Shown piece by piece: positions 1-7,865 of a DNA stretch of 64,000 nt (its first letter is position 1; every line of letters begins with the position of its first letter). The stretch is from Acidobacteriaceae bacterium (lineage in GTDB: Bacteria > Acidobacteriota > Terriglobia > Terriglobales > Acidobacteriaceae). The notes beneath the pieces were generated by a model. That model had not been told where the DNA came from. It made no database searches and saw nothing but the letters and a program-made list of their open reading frames with translations. The DNA is taken from contig JANXUR010000075.1 of NCBI GenBank assembly GCA_025356095.1, forward strand, positions 1 to 64,000, given 5' to 3'. The translations under genes were made by a program, and so were the position numbers.

Positions 1-378
1 ATTTTTCCGATAGTCCCATCTGACATGACGGTTGAGGTGATCGTCGATGCAATCATCGACTGTGCCAATATGATCGACGAGAGTTTCCTTCAAATCGCGC
101 AACGTGCCCATCACGGTCGGCGTGTGGAAAACAGTGCGCGACCGTTCTAACGCCTCATGTATCTTTTTGCGCATAAAACCACGGCGGCTGTTCCTGTTCT
201 CGATAAGAGGGCTCGCTAAATCCCAATTCGCATAGCGGCGAGCAGATAGCGTTTTGCCGACACCGGCAGCGCCATAACAAAGGCCGACATAGCGATGTTT
301 CCTCACGGCCTCCGCAAACTCCATAAACCGGCGATGCTCCTTCGTAGCAATGAATGTCCCGGCCCTTGGACTGCTCAT
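1..378 (-). CDS. Transposon AAA+ ATPase (TniB/MuB-like), 3' end outside window
   Basis: Reading the minus strand from an ATG at 378 gives 126 codons open to the window edge. Walker A motif GAAGVGKT lies at about residues 36-43, after a short N-terminal segment (MSSPRAGTFIATKEHRRFM). The ATG overlaps the stop of the transposase gene as ATGA, the usual coupling of a DDE transposase and its ATP-dependent target-selection partner in Mu, Tn7 and Tn402 type elements. The Walker B and sensor motifs would lie beyond position 1, so activity cannot be judged. In this family the ATPase binds target DNA and activates the transposase; that role is inferred here. Confidence 0.8.
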   Translation of the reverse strand, partial: MSSPRAGTFIATKEHRRFMEFAEAVRKHRYVGLCYGAAGVGKTLSARRYANWDLASPLIENRNSRRGFMRKKIHEALERSRTVFHTPTVMGTLRDLKETLVDHIGTVDDCIDDHLNRHVRWDYRKN

Positions 379-1859
379 CTATCGTCCTCCTGATAGATAC
401 GAAGCTTTGTCTGGCGCGTGCCGTGTGTGGGTTGACGTTCTTCAGCCTGTGGTTTGGCCGGTGCCGATGCTGGTGCAGGCAAAAAGTCAACAACACGCGC
501 CACACGCTCATTGATGGTCGTGCGCAACGAGCGGCGATGCAACCGCCTCGCCGCTTGAATATCTTTCAGGGTGACGACTTCCCCGGCGTGTTCGTCGCTG
601 ATTGCGCGGCACAGAAATTCATTCCGGTAGAAAACTCTAATTTCAGACAAGTCGCGCGGATCATAGCGGATCGTCACCGCATCGCCGACATATCCCGCCA
701 TGGTCGGGTGCTGATAGCGTAGCCCCTGAAATCGGATGCCGTCGCGCTGCACGGTTCGCGGCTTCGCGTGCATAACGAGCAAAAGGTCAAGTTCTTCTAG
801 ACTTTCAGGAAGACGCGGCAGAAACCCCTTGCCACGCCATGCGTCAAGTGGTGTTTCGTCAATCTCGCTGTGGACACGGGAATGATAAGTGCCGATTATG
901 TAGCGCGTGATTGCCGCGTCCAACTCGGCCAGAGACAACTTTGGCACAGAGGCCGGTTTGCCTTTCACAAGATGTCCGGGCAATTCCGGCAGAAGTTCGG
1001 TATTCAGCGTTCCGAACAGGCGCTCTATTTTGCCGCGCCCTTGCGGTCGGGCAACGGCGGAATAGACAATGCGAAAGCGCAGACTGGCCGCTACTTGATC
1101 GAGGTGCTTGCTGGTGAAGTCGCTCCCGTGATCGACATAGAGCACATCGGGGATGCCACAGACAGGCCAAGTTGCATCACCTTTCCGCCAGATCGCCTGC
1201 CGCAGTGCAAGGCTGGTGTTGAGGATCGACGGCGCTCCGAAAAACACCATGATGCCCGCGACTGCACGGGAATAATCGTCTATCACGGTTGTAAGCCACG
1301 GACGAGCGGGCTTGCCTCTCTGGTCAAGAATAAGCAAATCGAGCATGGTGTGATCGGCTTGCCAGATCGCATTGGCGCTTTCGGCGCGATGCCGGTGTAT
1401 TAGTTCATAGCGGTTGCGAAAGACTGACGCCCCTTCATGCGCCAAAGTCACCATTGCTGGGTCAAGATCAGCAAGGATCGCATAAACGGTGCTGTAGGAG
1501 GGAATGGCCCAGCCTTGCGCCTTCGCCATAGTGCTGATACGTCGATGAATAGCGGCGGCGGAAGCGCGTGGTTTTTTCAGTCCCATGCCCTCAATGACCG
1601 CCAGAAGATCATCTGGCAAACGGCGTGCTTCAGCGTCATTGCGGATTGACCGCGCCAGCCCCGCAAGGCCATTCTGCTGGTAGCGAGCTGCCCAGCGCTC
1701 GGCGGTTCGGATTGAAATCCCGGCTTGACGTGCGGCATGTGTTAACGAAGTGTCCTCTTCGATATGAGGCCGGAGAATGTTAAAGCGTTTCATTGCTAAT
1801 TGGCGCTGCTCTTCTGTCAGAGCGGCAGCGGCGACAGATTTTTCTTTGTCTTGCGCCAT
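375..1859 (-). CDS. Mu/TniA-type DDE transposase
   Basis: A 494-aa protein. An N-terminal helix-turn-helix (about residues 38-68, AARQAGISIRTAERWAARY) is followed by an RNase H-like integrase core. The acidic triad can be seen as D169 (WQADH), D243 (YVDHGSDF) and E279 (GKIERLF); the D-to-E spacing of 35 is typical of this superfamily. The beta-barrel Mu C-terminal region follows (RFQGLRYQHP, GDAVTIRYDP). It catalyses strand transfer of the element and works with the downstream ATPase gene, whose start codon overlaps this stop. All catalytic residues are intact, so the transposase itself looks functional. Closer to Tn402/TniA than to IS481-type proteins, judged from length and the ATPase partner. 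Confidence 0.9.
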   Translation of the reverse strand: MAQDKEKSVAAAALTEEQRQLAMKRFNILRPHIEEDTSLTHAARQAGISIRTAERWAARYQQNGLAGLARSIRNDAEARRLPDDLLAVIEGMGLKKPRASAAAIHRRISTMAKAQGWAIPSYSTVYAILADLDPAMVTLAHEGASVFRNRYELIHRHRAESANAIWQADHTMLDLLILDQRGKPARPWLTTVIDDYSRAVAGIMVFFGAPSILNTSLALRQAIWRKGDATWPVCGIPDVLYVDHGSDFTSKHLDQVAASLRFRIVYSAVARPQGRGKIERLFGTLNTELLPELPGHLVKGKPASVPKLSLAELDAAITRYIIGTYHSRVHSEIDETPLDAWRGKGFLPRLPESLEELDLLLVMHAKPRTVQRDGIRFQGLRYQHPTMAGYVGDAVTIRYDPRDLSEIRVFYRNEFLCRAISDEHAGEVVTLKDIQAARRLHRRSLRTTINERVARVVDFLPAPASAPAKPQAEERQPTHGTRQTKLRIYQEDDR

Positions 1860-1994
1860 AGGTTCAATAACCTTTGTTTTTGCACCTTGCCTCGACTACC
1901 ACGCGAAAATGCCGGAAACGGCCAAAAACAAGTTGCAGAACTATGGTGCAAAAGATATGGTGCATAATAACGCTATCACTTTGGTTTTTGCAAC
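1860..1994. promoter_or_regulatory. Divergent spacer with repeats, candidate resolution (res) site
   Basis: This 135-nt spacer separates the divergent transposase and resolvase genes. It holds an inverted pair, TTTTGCACC (1878-1886) and GGTGCAAAA (1945-1953), a direct repeat ATGGTGCA (1943-1950 and 1958-1965), and a second inverted pair, GTTGCA (1932-1937) and TGCAAC (1989-1994). Serine resolvases of transposons bind short inverted subsites in exactly this position, so a res site plus two promoters is the natural reading. The subsites were not matched to a known res sequence. Confidence 0.45.
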
Positions 1995-2556
1995 ATGAAA
2001 ATCGGTTATGCCCGCGTTTCGACCGACGCTCAGGAAACGCATCTGCAAATGGATGCGCTCAAGCGCTCGAAGTGTGGGCGCGTCTATCAGGAAAAGGCTT
2101 CTGGGGCGAAGACTGAACGCCCGGAACTGATGAAGCTTCTCGACAATGCCCGCAAAGGTGATTGTCGTCATCGTCTGGAAACTGGATCGTCTCGCGCGGT
2201 CACTCCGTCAACTGATCGACACGACGGTGCTGCTCAACGAGCGCGGGGTCGAACTGCATTCCCTCACGGAAAACATCAATACGACGACCCCGAGCGGCAA
2301 GCTGACCTTTCACATTTTCGCCGCGCTAGCGGAATTTGAGCGCGACATACTGCGTCAACGGGTCAATGCCGGTCTCAAGGCTGCGCGGCGGCGGGGCCGT
2401 GTTGGCGGGAGGCCTAAGTCGCTCGGCGAGGCGGATTTAAAGAAGGCGCGAGCGCTGCTGCGTTCCGGCGAATATTCAAAAGTGCAGGTTGCCGAAGAGC
2501 TTCAAGTCAGCCGTCATACCCTTTGGCGTGCTCTCTCGGAGGGGGCGGCAAGGTAA
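1995..2556 (+). pseudogene. Serine recombinase (TnpR/TniR-like resolvase), frameshifted
   Basis: The N-terminal part reads MKIGYARVSTDAQ from 1995, with the catalytic serine in the RVST motif. It stays in frame through KLLDNARKGD near 2160. The rest of the catalytic domain (VWKLDRLARSLRQL, ALAEFERDILRQR) and the C-terminal helix-turn-helix (VAEELQVSRHTLWRAL) continue in another forward frame to 2556. One base is missing relative to an intact gene at about 2156-2165 (GGTGATTGTCGTC, where an extra base would restore VVIVWKLDR). Together the halves give the usual ~187-aa length. Either the element has lost its resolvase or this is a sequencing error. Confidence 0.85.
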
Positions 2557-2569
2557 AAAAGATCGATAC

Positions 2570-2589
2570 TTTCTGAGACGACGGTCTCA
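2570..2589. repeat. Palindrome and possible transposon-end sequence
   Basis: TGAGAC-GACG-GTCTCA (2574-2589) is a perfect 6-bp stem with a 4-nt loop just after the resolvase, and it overlaps the stop of the amidotransferase gene on the other strand. The minus strand of 2570-2582 reads GTCGTCTCAGAAA, which resembles the outer part of some Tn3-family terminal repeats as I remember them. The leading GGGG run is missing. It could be an element end, a short bidirectional terminator, or neither. Confidence 0.3.
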
Positions 2590-3282
2590 TTGAGCAGCTA
2601 AGAAATCCAAGATCATATATAAGGCTCGCCTACAGGCCGCGATGCTCTGCTGTGCTCCGGGCATATGCTCAGCACTCTGAATGGTCGGCGCGGCAACAAG
2701 CTCGTTGCGGCAGTGCGTAATCAGTTCGCAGATGTTGGGCTCGTCCATCTCAAGATGAAACTGGAGCCCGACCACACGTTGTTTGTAGATGAAAGCCTGA
2801 TTGACACATGCCACGCTCGACATCAGAAGCCCAGCGCCTTGGGGCAAGTCGAACGTCTCGCTGTGCCAATGAAATACGGTCATGGTGTGATTCACCCCGG
2901 AAACGATAGGGTGACTGAGCGCCGAATCAACGATGGCGACGGGAAACCAGCCAATTTCCTTAACGCGGTTCGGGTAGACCTTCGCGCCCAGAGAGGCGGC
3001 AATTACTTGAGCGCCCAGACAAATTCCAAGCAGTTTTTTTCCGGCCTCTATGGCTTGCCGTATATGCGTTTTCTCGGCGATGAGCCAAGAATGAGTAGTA
3101 TCCTCGTTCACGCTCATGGGGCCGCCCATAATCACCAAAAAATCGTATGCGTCTATACAAGGAAGCGCCGGAGATGGTTCATAAAATCGAGTGAACGTTA
3201 CCTCATGCTCGTGCGCCTTCGCCCAATCCAGAATCATTCCCGGGGTCTCGAAGGGCACATGCTGAAGGACATGCATTCTCAT
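2587..3282 (-). CDS. Class I glutamine amidotransferase (GATase1), GMP synthase-like
   Basis: A stand-alone 231-aa GATase1 domain. It has the nucleophile elbow GICLGAQ with Cys88, and His176 and Glu178 in QFHLE, completing the Cys-His-Glu triad. The oxyanion segment is VIMGGPMSV (about residues 49-57). It lacks a synthetase domain, so it releases ammonia from glutamine, or hydrolyses gamma-glutamyl bonds, for a partner not seen here. Its ATG overlaps the stop of the MarR gene (ATGA), so it is the last gene of a three-gene operon: thioredoxin-like, MarR, amidotransferase. Base composition is lower in GC than the acidobacterial part of the window. Confidence 0.85.
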   Translation of the reverse strand: MRMHVLQHVPFETPGMILDWAKAHEHEVTFTRFYEPSPALPCIDAYDFLVIMGGPMSVNEDTTHSWLIAEKTHIRQAIEAGKKLLGICLGAQVIAASLGAKVYPNRVKEIGWFPVAIVDSALSHPIVSGVNHTMTVFHWHSETFDLPQGAGLLMSSVACVNQAFIYKQRVVGLQFHLEMDEPNICELITHCRNELVAAPTIQSAEHMPGAQQSIAACRRALYMILDFLAAQ

Positions 3283-3848
3283 GCGGTGCGGCGCTCATGC
3301 TCGTCGCAGTCGATACGAAGCGCCGGTATCGATAACGGCGCTTGCATCAATTTGCAGTAATAGGTGTGGCTGTTGATGTTCTGTCCAAGATGCATGCAGC
3401 TAAAGCACATGCGCTGGCGCGAGATGAGGCCTTGAGATTCCATGGTTCGCAGCAGATTCAGAAGTGCATCCCACAGGGCTTGTTTTTGCCCGTCGGTAAG
3501 AGTGCCGAGCGATTCCAAAAAAGGCGCAGCATAACCGGAAATCTTGGCGATTTCCTGTTTCCCTTTAGTAGTCAGGATAATCAGGTATCCTCTCGCGTCC
3601 GACTCGCTGAAGGATTTTTTAATCAGTTTCTTTTCTGACAAAGCGGCCACCGCATCGCTAACGGTGGGCTTCGACAGTTTCAAATGCTCCGCGAGTTGCG
3701 ACACGCTTGCCGTTTCTCTTTGTTGCAGAAAAAGCATAATCTGTGCCTGCAATGAAGAGACGCCATTTTCACTGACCGATTGTTGCAGGGAAGAGCGGCA
3801 GGCCGTATGAATGCGCTCCAGCGCGGAAAATATTTTTTCTTCAATCAT
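3279..3848 (-). CDS. MarR-family regulator with C-terminal four-cysteine motif
   Basis: A 189-aa protein if started at MIEEKIFSAL (3848); an in-frame ATG 13 codons earlier is less likely because that stretch is not MarR-like. The winged helix covers roughly residues 30-100 (VSQLAEHLKLSKPTVSDAVAAL, then the wing with SDARGYLIILT). After the dimerisation helix comes an unusual tail with Cys148, Cys151, Cys165 and Cys181, ending LRIDCDEHE. Such a CxxC...C...C arrangement would suit Zn or Fe-S binding and redox sensing. It probably represses its own operon through the palindrome at 4203-4221. Confidence 0.85.
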   Translation of the reverse strand: MIEEKIFSALERIHTACRSSLQQSVSENGVSSLQAQIMLFLQQRETASVSQLAEHLKLSKPTVSDAVAALSEKKLIKKSFSESDARGYLIILTTKGKQEIAKISGYAAPFLESLGTLTDGQKQALWDALLNLLRTMESQGLISRQRMCFSCMHLGQNINSHTYYCKLMQAPLSIPALRIDCDEHERRTA

Positions 3849-3904
3849 GCTTGTCCAGCGGAAAAGAGTGTGGGATGCAAGAAGCACCCCACAGCGTCTG
3901 GTTT

Positions 3905-4153
3905 TCAGGCGACGGCTTTCTTTACCTCTTCCATGCTTGCACCATGGTTAATATGCAGCACATTGCCATCAATCACGAGTGCCGGGACGGACTTCACGCC
4001 TGCTTTCTCCGCTTCGCCAATGCGGTGCTTGCCTCCCTTGGCAAAATGCACCACCTCAAGCTGTACCTTGTTTCGGTCAACAATATCAAGCACCTGCTGT
4101 TCGGCAGATACGCACACGGGACAGCCTGCATGATAAAAAACGGCTTTGGTCAT
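3905..4153 (-). CDS. Small thioredoxin/glutaredoxin-like protein (CPVC)
   Basis: An 82-aa single thioredoxin fold with the active site CPVC at residues 11-14 (AVFYHAGCPVC) and a cis-Pro segment VKSVPALVIDG. The start at 4153 is chosen because GGGAG stands 8 nt upstream; an ATG ten codons earlier lies only about 15 nt from the predicted transcription start. No signal peptide, so it is cytoplasmic. First gene of the operon with the MarR regulator and amidotransferase, behind a strong operator-embedded promoter. A disulfide reductase role is known for the fold; the substrate is unknown. Confidence 0.8.
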   Translation of the reverse strand: MTKAVFYHAGCPVCVSAEQQVLDIVDRNKVQLEVVHFAKGGKHRIGEAEKAGVKSVPALVIDGNVLHINHGASMEEVKKAVA

Positions 4154-4201
4154 AAACTTTGCTCCCTTGGTTTCTTCCAACATGATTGCTGGAGAAACTT
4201 T

Positions 4202-4230
4202 ATAGTAAGGAGTCCTAACTACAAAGTCAA
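4202..4230 (-). promoter_or_regulatory. Sigma70-type promoter with embedded MarR-type operator
   Basis: On the minus strand a -35 box TTGACT (4225-4230) and a -10 box TACTAT (4202-4207) are separated by exactly 17 nt. Between and overlapping them lies the dyad TAGT-n-AGGA-n-TCCT-n-ACTA (4203-4221), in which every base outside the three n positions is symmetric. It stands just ahead of the thioredoxin-like gene. The position would let a bound dimer block RNA polymerase; the likely ligand is the MarR protein encoded in the same operon. Confidence 0.75.
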
Positions 4231-4242
4231 CACCAAAGGTTA

Positions 4243-4551
4243 GTGTATTGGGTACCGACGAACCGTCAAATAGCGCTGAAGAAACACCGCCATTTACCGC
4301 CGAAGATCACAGACACCCTCGAACAGGCGACCGACCAAGAGATCACCATCCGCGATCACGGGAAGGAATTGCTGGAGGCCCTCGAACGCGCCTACGAGGT
4401 TCTCGATGGCATCGCCGACAAACTGTTCTTCTCCGACGGCCAGCCCGTCACATCGTTGACCGCCGGCCAGATCGAGAAAATTTACTTCGATGCTCTATCC
4501 GAGCATGTCGCCTTCACTGAACTTATTCGCAGAGCGCGAGGCGAAGCATGA
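4243..4551 (+). CDS. Small hypothetical protein, probably phage or mobile-element derived
   Basis: A 102-aa frame with a GTG start and no clear Shine-Dalgarno site; the 5' end abuts the MarR promoter, so the original N-terminus may have been lost. Seen in it: a helical, charged central region (KELLEALERAYEVLDGIADKL) and an acidic-basic C-terminus. Its stop overlaps the start of the next gene as ATGA, which argues that the pair is a genuine coding unit. I do not recognise a domain. The style and its neighbour point to an alphaproteobacterial phage-like source. Confidence 0.5.
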   Translation: MYWVPTNRQIALKKHRHLPPKITDTLEQATDQEITIRDHGKELLEALERAYEVLDGIADKLFFSDGQPVTSLTAGQIEKIYFDALSEHVAFTELIRRARGEA

Positions 4552-4721
4552 CACAAATCGGTCACAATGGCGGCCCGCTGATCGACGATGACCGCGGGGC
4601 CACAGCAAAGCGCCTTTATCGTGAGGTTCGTTACTGCTTGCGCAACCGCCGGTACGTTGCGTGGGACCCAGCAGGGTCGCCCCCGCGATCATCAGGTATC
4701 CGCGCAGGCGGTGGGTCTTAG
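4548..4721 (+). CDS. Short IGHNGGP-motif protein, likely truncated
   Basis: A 57-aa frame starting MTQIGHNGGPLIDDD and overlapping the previous stop as ATGA. Small proteins opening with IGHNGGP or IGHNxPP are, to my knowledge, common in alphaproteobacterial prophages and unusual in acidobacteria. After about residue 40 (RYVAWD) the sequence turns into a low-complexity Pro/Ser/Gly tail, which suggests the true C-terminus was cut at the junction with the downstream chromosome. Confidence 0.5.
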   Translation: MTQIGHNGGPLIDDDRGATAKRLYREVRYCLRNRRYVAWDPAGSPPRSSGIRAGGGS

Positions 4722-4765
4722 CAGGCAAACGCCACCTCGCGAACCACCGTGCTCAGCACCAAGGC

Positions 4766-5191
4766 TTACGCCTCATCCAACAGTTCAATCACAGATTCCA
4801 TCGCCGCCGACTTACCCAACATGGCGGAAACCGAACAATATTTGGTCTTGGAAAGATGCACCGCATCCTCCACAGCCTTGCGCGACACCTTACCGCCCAC
4901 GCGATAGGTCAGCTTAATCGCGGTAAATATCATCGGGTGGGTATTGGCGCGCTCGGCGTGGGCGCGTACTTCCAGCGTCGTCACCGGCTCGCGCTTCTTG
5001 CGCAAAATGCTCACCACATCAGTCGCGGTACATCCGCACAGGCCGATCAGCACCGCCTCCAGCGGACTGGCCGCCGCCTTTTTCTCACCCGCGTCCAACA
5101 CCATGGCATGGCCGCTGGTGGCTGTACCGACAAATTCATCTGCTGCATCATACGGCCCCGCCCATGTTACTTTTGCATCCATCTTCTGCAT
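4766..5191 (-). CDS. OsmC/Ohr-family peroxiredoxin-like protein
   Basis: A 141-aa OsmC-fold protein. The family removes organic hydroperoxides with a pair of cysteines; here Cys52 or Cys54 (IGLCGCTATDVV) and Cys119 (TKYCSVSAML) lie in the expected helices. The start MQKMDAKVTW sits at the normal N-terminal beta strand. It follows the CDF transporter gene on the same strand after about 60 nt, so the two may be co-transcribed. This is the first gene with the base composition of the rest of the chromosome. Confidence 0.85.
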   Translation of the reverse strand: MQKMDAKVTWAGPYDAADEFVGTATSGHAMVLDAGEKKAAASPLEAVLIGLCGCTATDVVSILRKKREPVTTLEVRAHAERANTHPMIFTAIKLTYRVGGKVSRKAVEDAVHLSKTKYCSVSAMLGKSAAMESVIELLDEA

Positions 5192-5250
5192 CCTCCACCA
5201 CCAGAATAAATCCCATCCGTTACCCAGCCAGTGCGCAACATCACAAAGGA

Positions 5251-6681
5251 TCAGCGCCGGTTGTCCGTCTGCGGCTCCGGATGAATCAGCACCCGAAACA
5301 GCTCCGGCGCAGCCTGCTTAAAGCGAATCTCAAGCTCAGTGCAAACCTCGTGGACCCGCCCCAGCGGCAATTCGTCCTTCATCGTGCAATGGCAAGAAAG
5401 ATACAGCTTTTTGCGCACCCGCTTAATCCGTACCTCATGCACATCATAAATCTCAGGGAATGCTGACGCTTCGCGCCGCAATGCGGCTTCCAGCCGTTCA
5501 TCACGCAACTCTGCTTCGCCCGGCTCAATGGTGGCAGGCTCGCTCTCAATGTGAGTCAAAATCGAAGCGATCTCTGGAATCTTCTCCTGTATTTCCCCCT
5601 CCAGCTTGGTCACCAGATCATGCGCTTCCAACAGTGGCAGCCGCTCATCCAGTTCCAGATGCTGCTCCACATGCAACCGCCCGCCGAAGTTCTGCACGCT
5701 GATGTCGTGCACATTAAAATTATTCTGCGCCGCCACGCCGCGAACCCGGTCGAAGATGCTCTCCTGCCGTCCCGCCCGCGGAACTGTGTGTACCACTACA
5801 TCCACGTCGGGTAAAATGCGCTGCACTGCGGAGGTCACGTCCTGCGTCATTTGCGCAGAACGCTGAAAGGTCAGGTTGCGCTCAAAGGCTGTGGTCACGT
5901 CGGCAAAGTAGCCCGCTCCAGCCCTGCGGATCCGCACCCTCTCCACCGCCAACACTCCCGGCACTCCGCTCAGTTCGCTAATGATGCGGCTGCGCACCCC
6001 ACGCGGCGCGGCATCCAGCAGGGCGTCAATCGTCTTGCGCGCCAGCCGCCAACTCACCCAGATCACCACCCCAGCCACAAACAGCGCGGCAATCGGATCC
6101 GCAATGGCCAGCCAGCCGATGTGGTACGTCCGGCCCACCCACAGCAGCACCAAACCCACAATCACCACGCCGCTCGACCATATATCCGTGGAAAAGTGGA
6201 GTGCGTCAGCTTCCAGCGCCTGGCTGTCGTACTTGGTGGCAATCGCGCCCAGCGCCCGCGAACGCCACCAATCCACGATCATCGAAATCACCATCACCGC
6301 AACGGCCCATACCGAAGGCTCTACCTCAACGGGATGGAAGAAGACCCGACGAATCGCCTCATAGATAATCCAAACGCAGGTCAGCAACAGCAGCCCGGTT
6401 TCAATGAATGCGGAAAAATTCTCCACCTTGCCGTGGCCGTACTGGTGCTCCGCGTCGGCAGGCTTGTCAGATACCCGCACCGACGCCCAAGTGACAATTG
6501 CGGCAATTAAATCCAGCGCAGAGTGTGCCGCTTCCGACAAAATGCCCAAGCTGCCCGTGCTCACCCCCACCACAACCTTGAGCACGGTGATTCCCGCCGA
6601 GGCGAAGACGGAATTACCCGCCACGTTGCGCTTTTCGTCGCGCATCGTGGCGTGCGCCGAGTTGGAAGGGTTCACAGTCAT
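5251..6681 (-). CDS. Cation diffusion facilitator (CDF) efflux transporter
   Basis: A 476-aa protein with six predicted membrane spans in the first ~220 residues. The intramembrane metal site is visible as HxxxD in helix 2 (EAAHSALD, H53 and D57) and again in helix 5 (DALHFSTD), the arrangement of zinc-type CDFs. A His-rich loop has YGHGKVE. The cytoplasmic part is longer than in a 300-aa CDF and holds two ferredoxin-like modules: one around 220-300 and a second after HDLVTKLEGEIQ. It exports divalent cations against protons. Divergent from the PpiC-like gene. Confidence 0.9.
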   Translation of the reverse strand: MTVNPSNSAHATMRDEKRNVAGNSVFASAGITVLKVVVGVSTGSLGILSEAAHSALDLIAAIVTWASVRVSDKPADAEHQYGHGKVENFSAFIETGLLLLTCVWIIYEAIRRVFFHPVEVEPSVWAVAVMVISMIVDWWRSRALGAIATKYDSQALEADALHFSTDIWSSGVVIVGLVLLWVGRTYHIGWLAIADPIAALFVAGVVIWVSWRLARKTIDALLDAAPRGVRSRIISELSGVPGVLAVERVRIRRAGAGYFADVTTAFERNLTFQRSAQMTQDVTSAVQRILPDVDVVVHTVPRAGRQESIFDRVRGVAAQNNFNVHDISVQNFGGRLHVEQHLELDERLPLLEAHDLVTKLEGEIQEKIPEIASILTHIESEPATIEPGEAELRDERLEAALRREASAFPEIYDVHEVRIKRVRKKLYLSCHCTMKDELPLGRVHEVCTELEIRFKQAAPELFRVLIHPEPQTDNRR

Positions 6682-6824
6682 CGCAAGTGGAAGCTTGATT
6701 ATCGCCCGCCTGCGGCATACTCACAACCAGCGCTCCCCGCAACCCGAGAGCCCCCGGGAATCGCAGTGCGGTTTATGCTACGATTTTCATGGAAATACTC
6801 TTGCAGGAGACACACTTCAAAATT

Positions 6825-7859
6825 ATGCGTACCGTAAGTTTTTCTTTGCTATTGCTCTCCGCCTCCCTGCTGGCTCAATCGAATTCTGCCCCGGCTACGG
6901 GCATTCCAATCCTTGACGCCACTGCACCAGTCATCACAATTAACGGCCTTTGCGCGGCTAACACCCCCGCAGCCGACTGCAAGACGGTGATTACCAAAGC
7001 CGACTTCGAGAAGATACTGGAAGTCGCCGGCCCGAATATGCCCACTTCCATGCGGCGCCAAGCGGCCGAGCAGTACGGCCACATGCTGGTTCGTTCACGC
7101 GCCGCGGAAGCGATGGATATCGAGAACAGCCCAAAATTCCAGCAGCAAATGAAGGTTGTGCGGATGCAGGTGCTCAGCTCCTTCCTGACTCGCAGCCTGC
7201 AAGAAAAGGCAGCCGACATCTCCGATGCCGACCTGCAAACGTATTACGACGACAATAAATCGCGCTACGAACAAGTGACCATGGAGCGGGTATACGTCCC
7301 CAAAACACGCGTCCACGCAGAAAAGAAGCCAGCACCCGGCAAGGCCAGGCAAGACGACGAGCCTGCTCCCGATGCCGCCAAAGTTGCTGCGACTGATGAA
7401 GCCGCCATGAAAGCGGTGGCCGAGAGCTTGCATGAGCGCGCCGTCGCTGGGGAGAAATTCGACGTGCTGGAAAAGGAAGCGATGGCCAAAACAGGCAGCC
7501 CCGGCCCCCCACCCAACACCGCGATGGGCAAGATGAGCCGCGGCCAACTGCCTCCGCAACATGCCTCTGTCTTTGACCTCAAATCGGGCGAACTCTCCCC
7601 GCTTATCAGCGATGCCAGCGGCTTTTACTTTTATCGCGTGCTGAACAAGGAATTCCAACCGCTCGATACGGTAAAGACTCAGATCAAGTCGCAGTTGCAG
7701 AGCCAGCGTTCGCAAGATGCCCTGAAAAAGGTGGATGACTCGGCGAAGATCCAAGTAAACGAGGCCTACTTTGGGCCGCCGACTGCCCCGCCTCAGCAAA
7801 TGCACGGCCCTGGGGCCAAGCCCATGCCAGCACCCCACCCCACCAAGCCCCAGCCGTAA
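6825..7859 (+). CDS. Secreted PpiC/SurA-like peptidyl-prolyl isomerase
   Basis: A 344-aa protein from the ATG at 6825 (MRTVSFSLLLLSASLLAQ), which opens directly with a signal peptide; an in-frame ATG 12 codons upstream would spoil it. A SurA-like N-terminal helical domain (ITKADFEKILEV through SFLTRSLQEKA) precedes one parvulin domain (MERVYVPKTRV ... MGKMSRGQLPP ... LISDASGFYFYRVL). The parvulin core is interrupted by a charged linker at about residues 165-195. The C-terminus is Pro/His/Met-rich. Likely a periplasmic chaperone for outer-membrane proteins. The SDR gene follows 6 nt later, so they form an operon. Confidence 0.8.
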   Translation: MRTVSFSLLLLSASLLAQSNSAPATGIPILDATAPVITINGLCAANTPAADCKTVITKADFEKILEVAGPNMPTSMRRQAAEQYGHMLVRSRAAEAMDIENSPKFQQQMKVVRMQVLSSFLTRSLQEKAADISDADLQTYYDDNKSRYEQVTMERVYVPKTRVHAEKKPAPGKARQDDEPAPDAAKVAATDEAAMKAVAESLHERAVAGEKFDVLEKEAMAKTGSPGPPPNTAMGKMSRGQLPPQHASVFDLKSGELSPLISDASGFYFYRVLNKEFQPLDTVKTQIKSQLQSQRSQDALKKVDDSAKIQVNEAYFGPPTAPPQQMHGPGAKPMPAPHPTKPQP

Positions 7860-7865
7860 TCTGCC

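Noticed and set aside
155-511. 118-codon minus-strand frame at the left edge
   Set aside because: Wrong frame: the true frame from 378 contains the Walker A motif.
870-1403. 177-codon plus-strand frame inside the transposase gene
   Set aside because: Shadow of the transposase, which has its full DDE triad.
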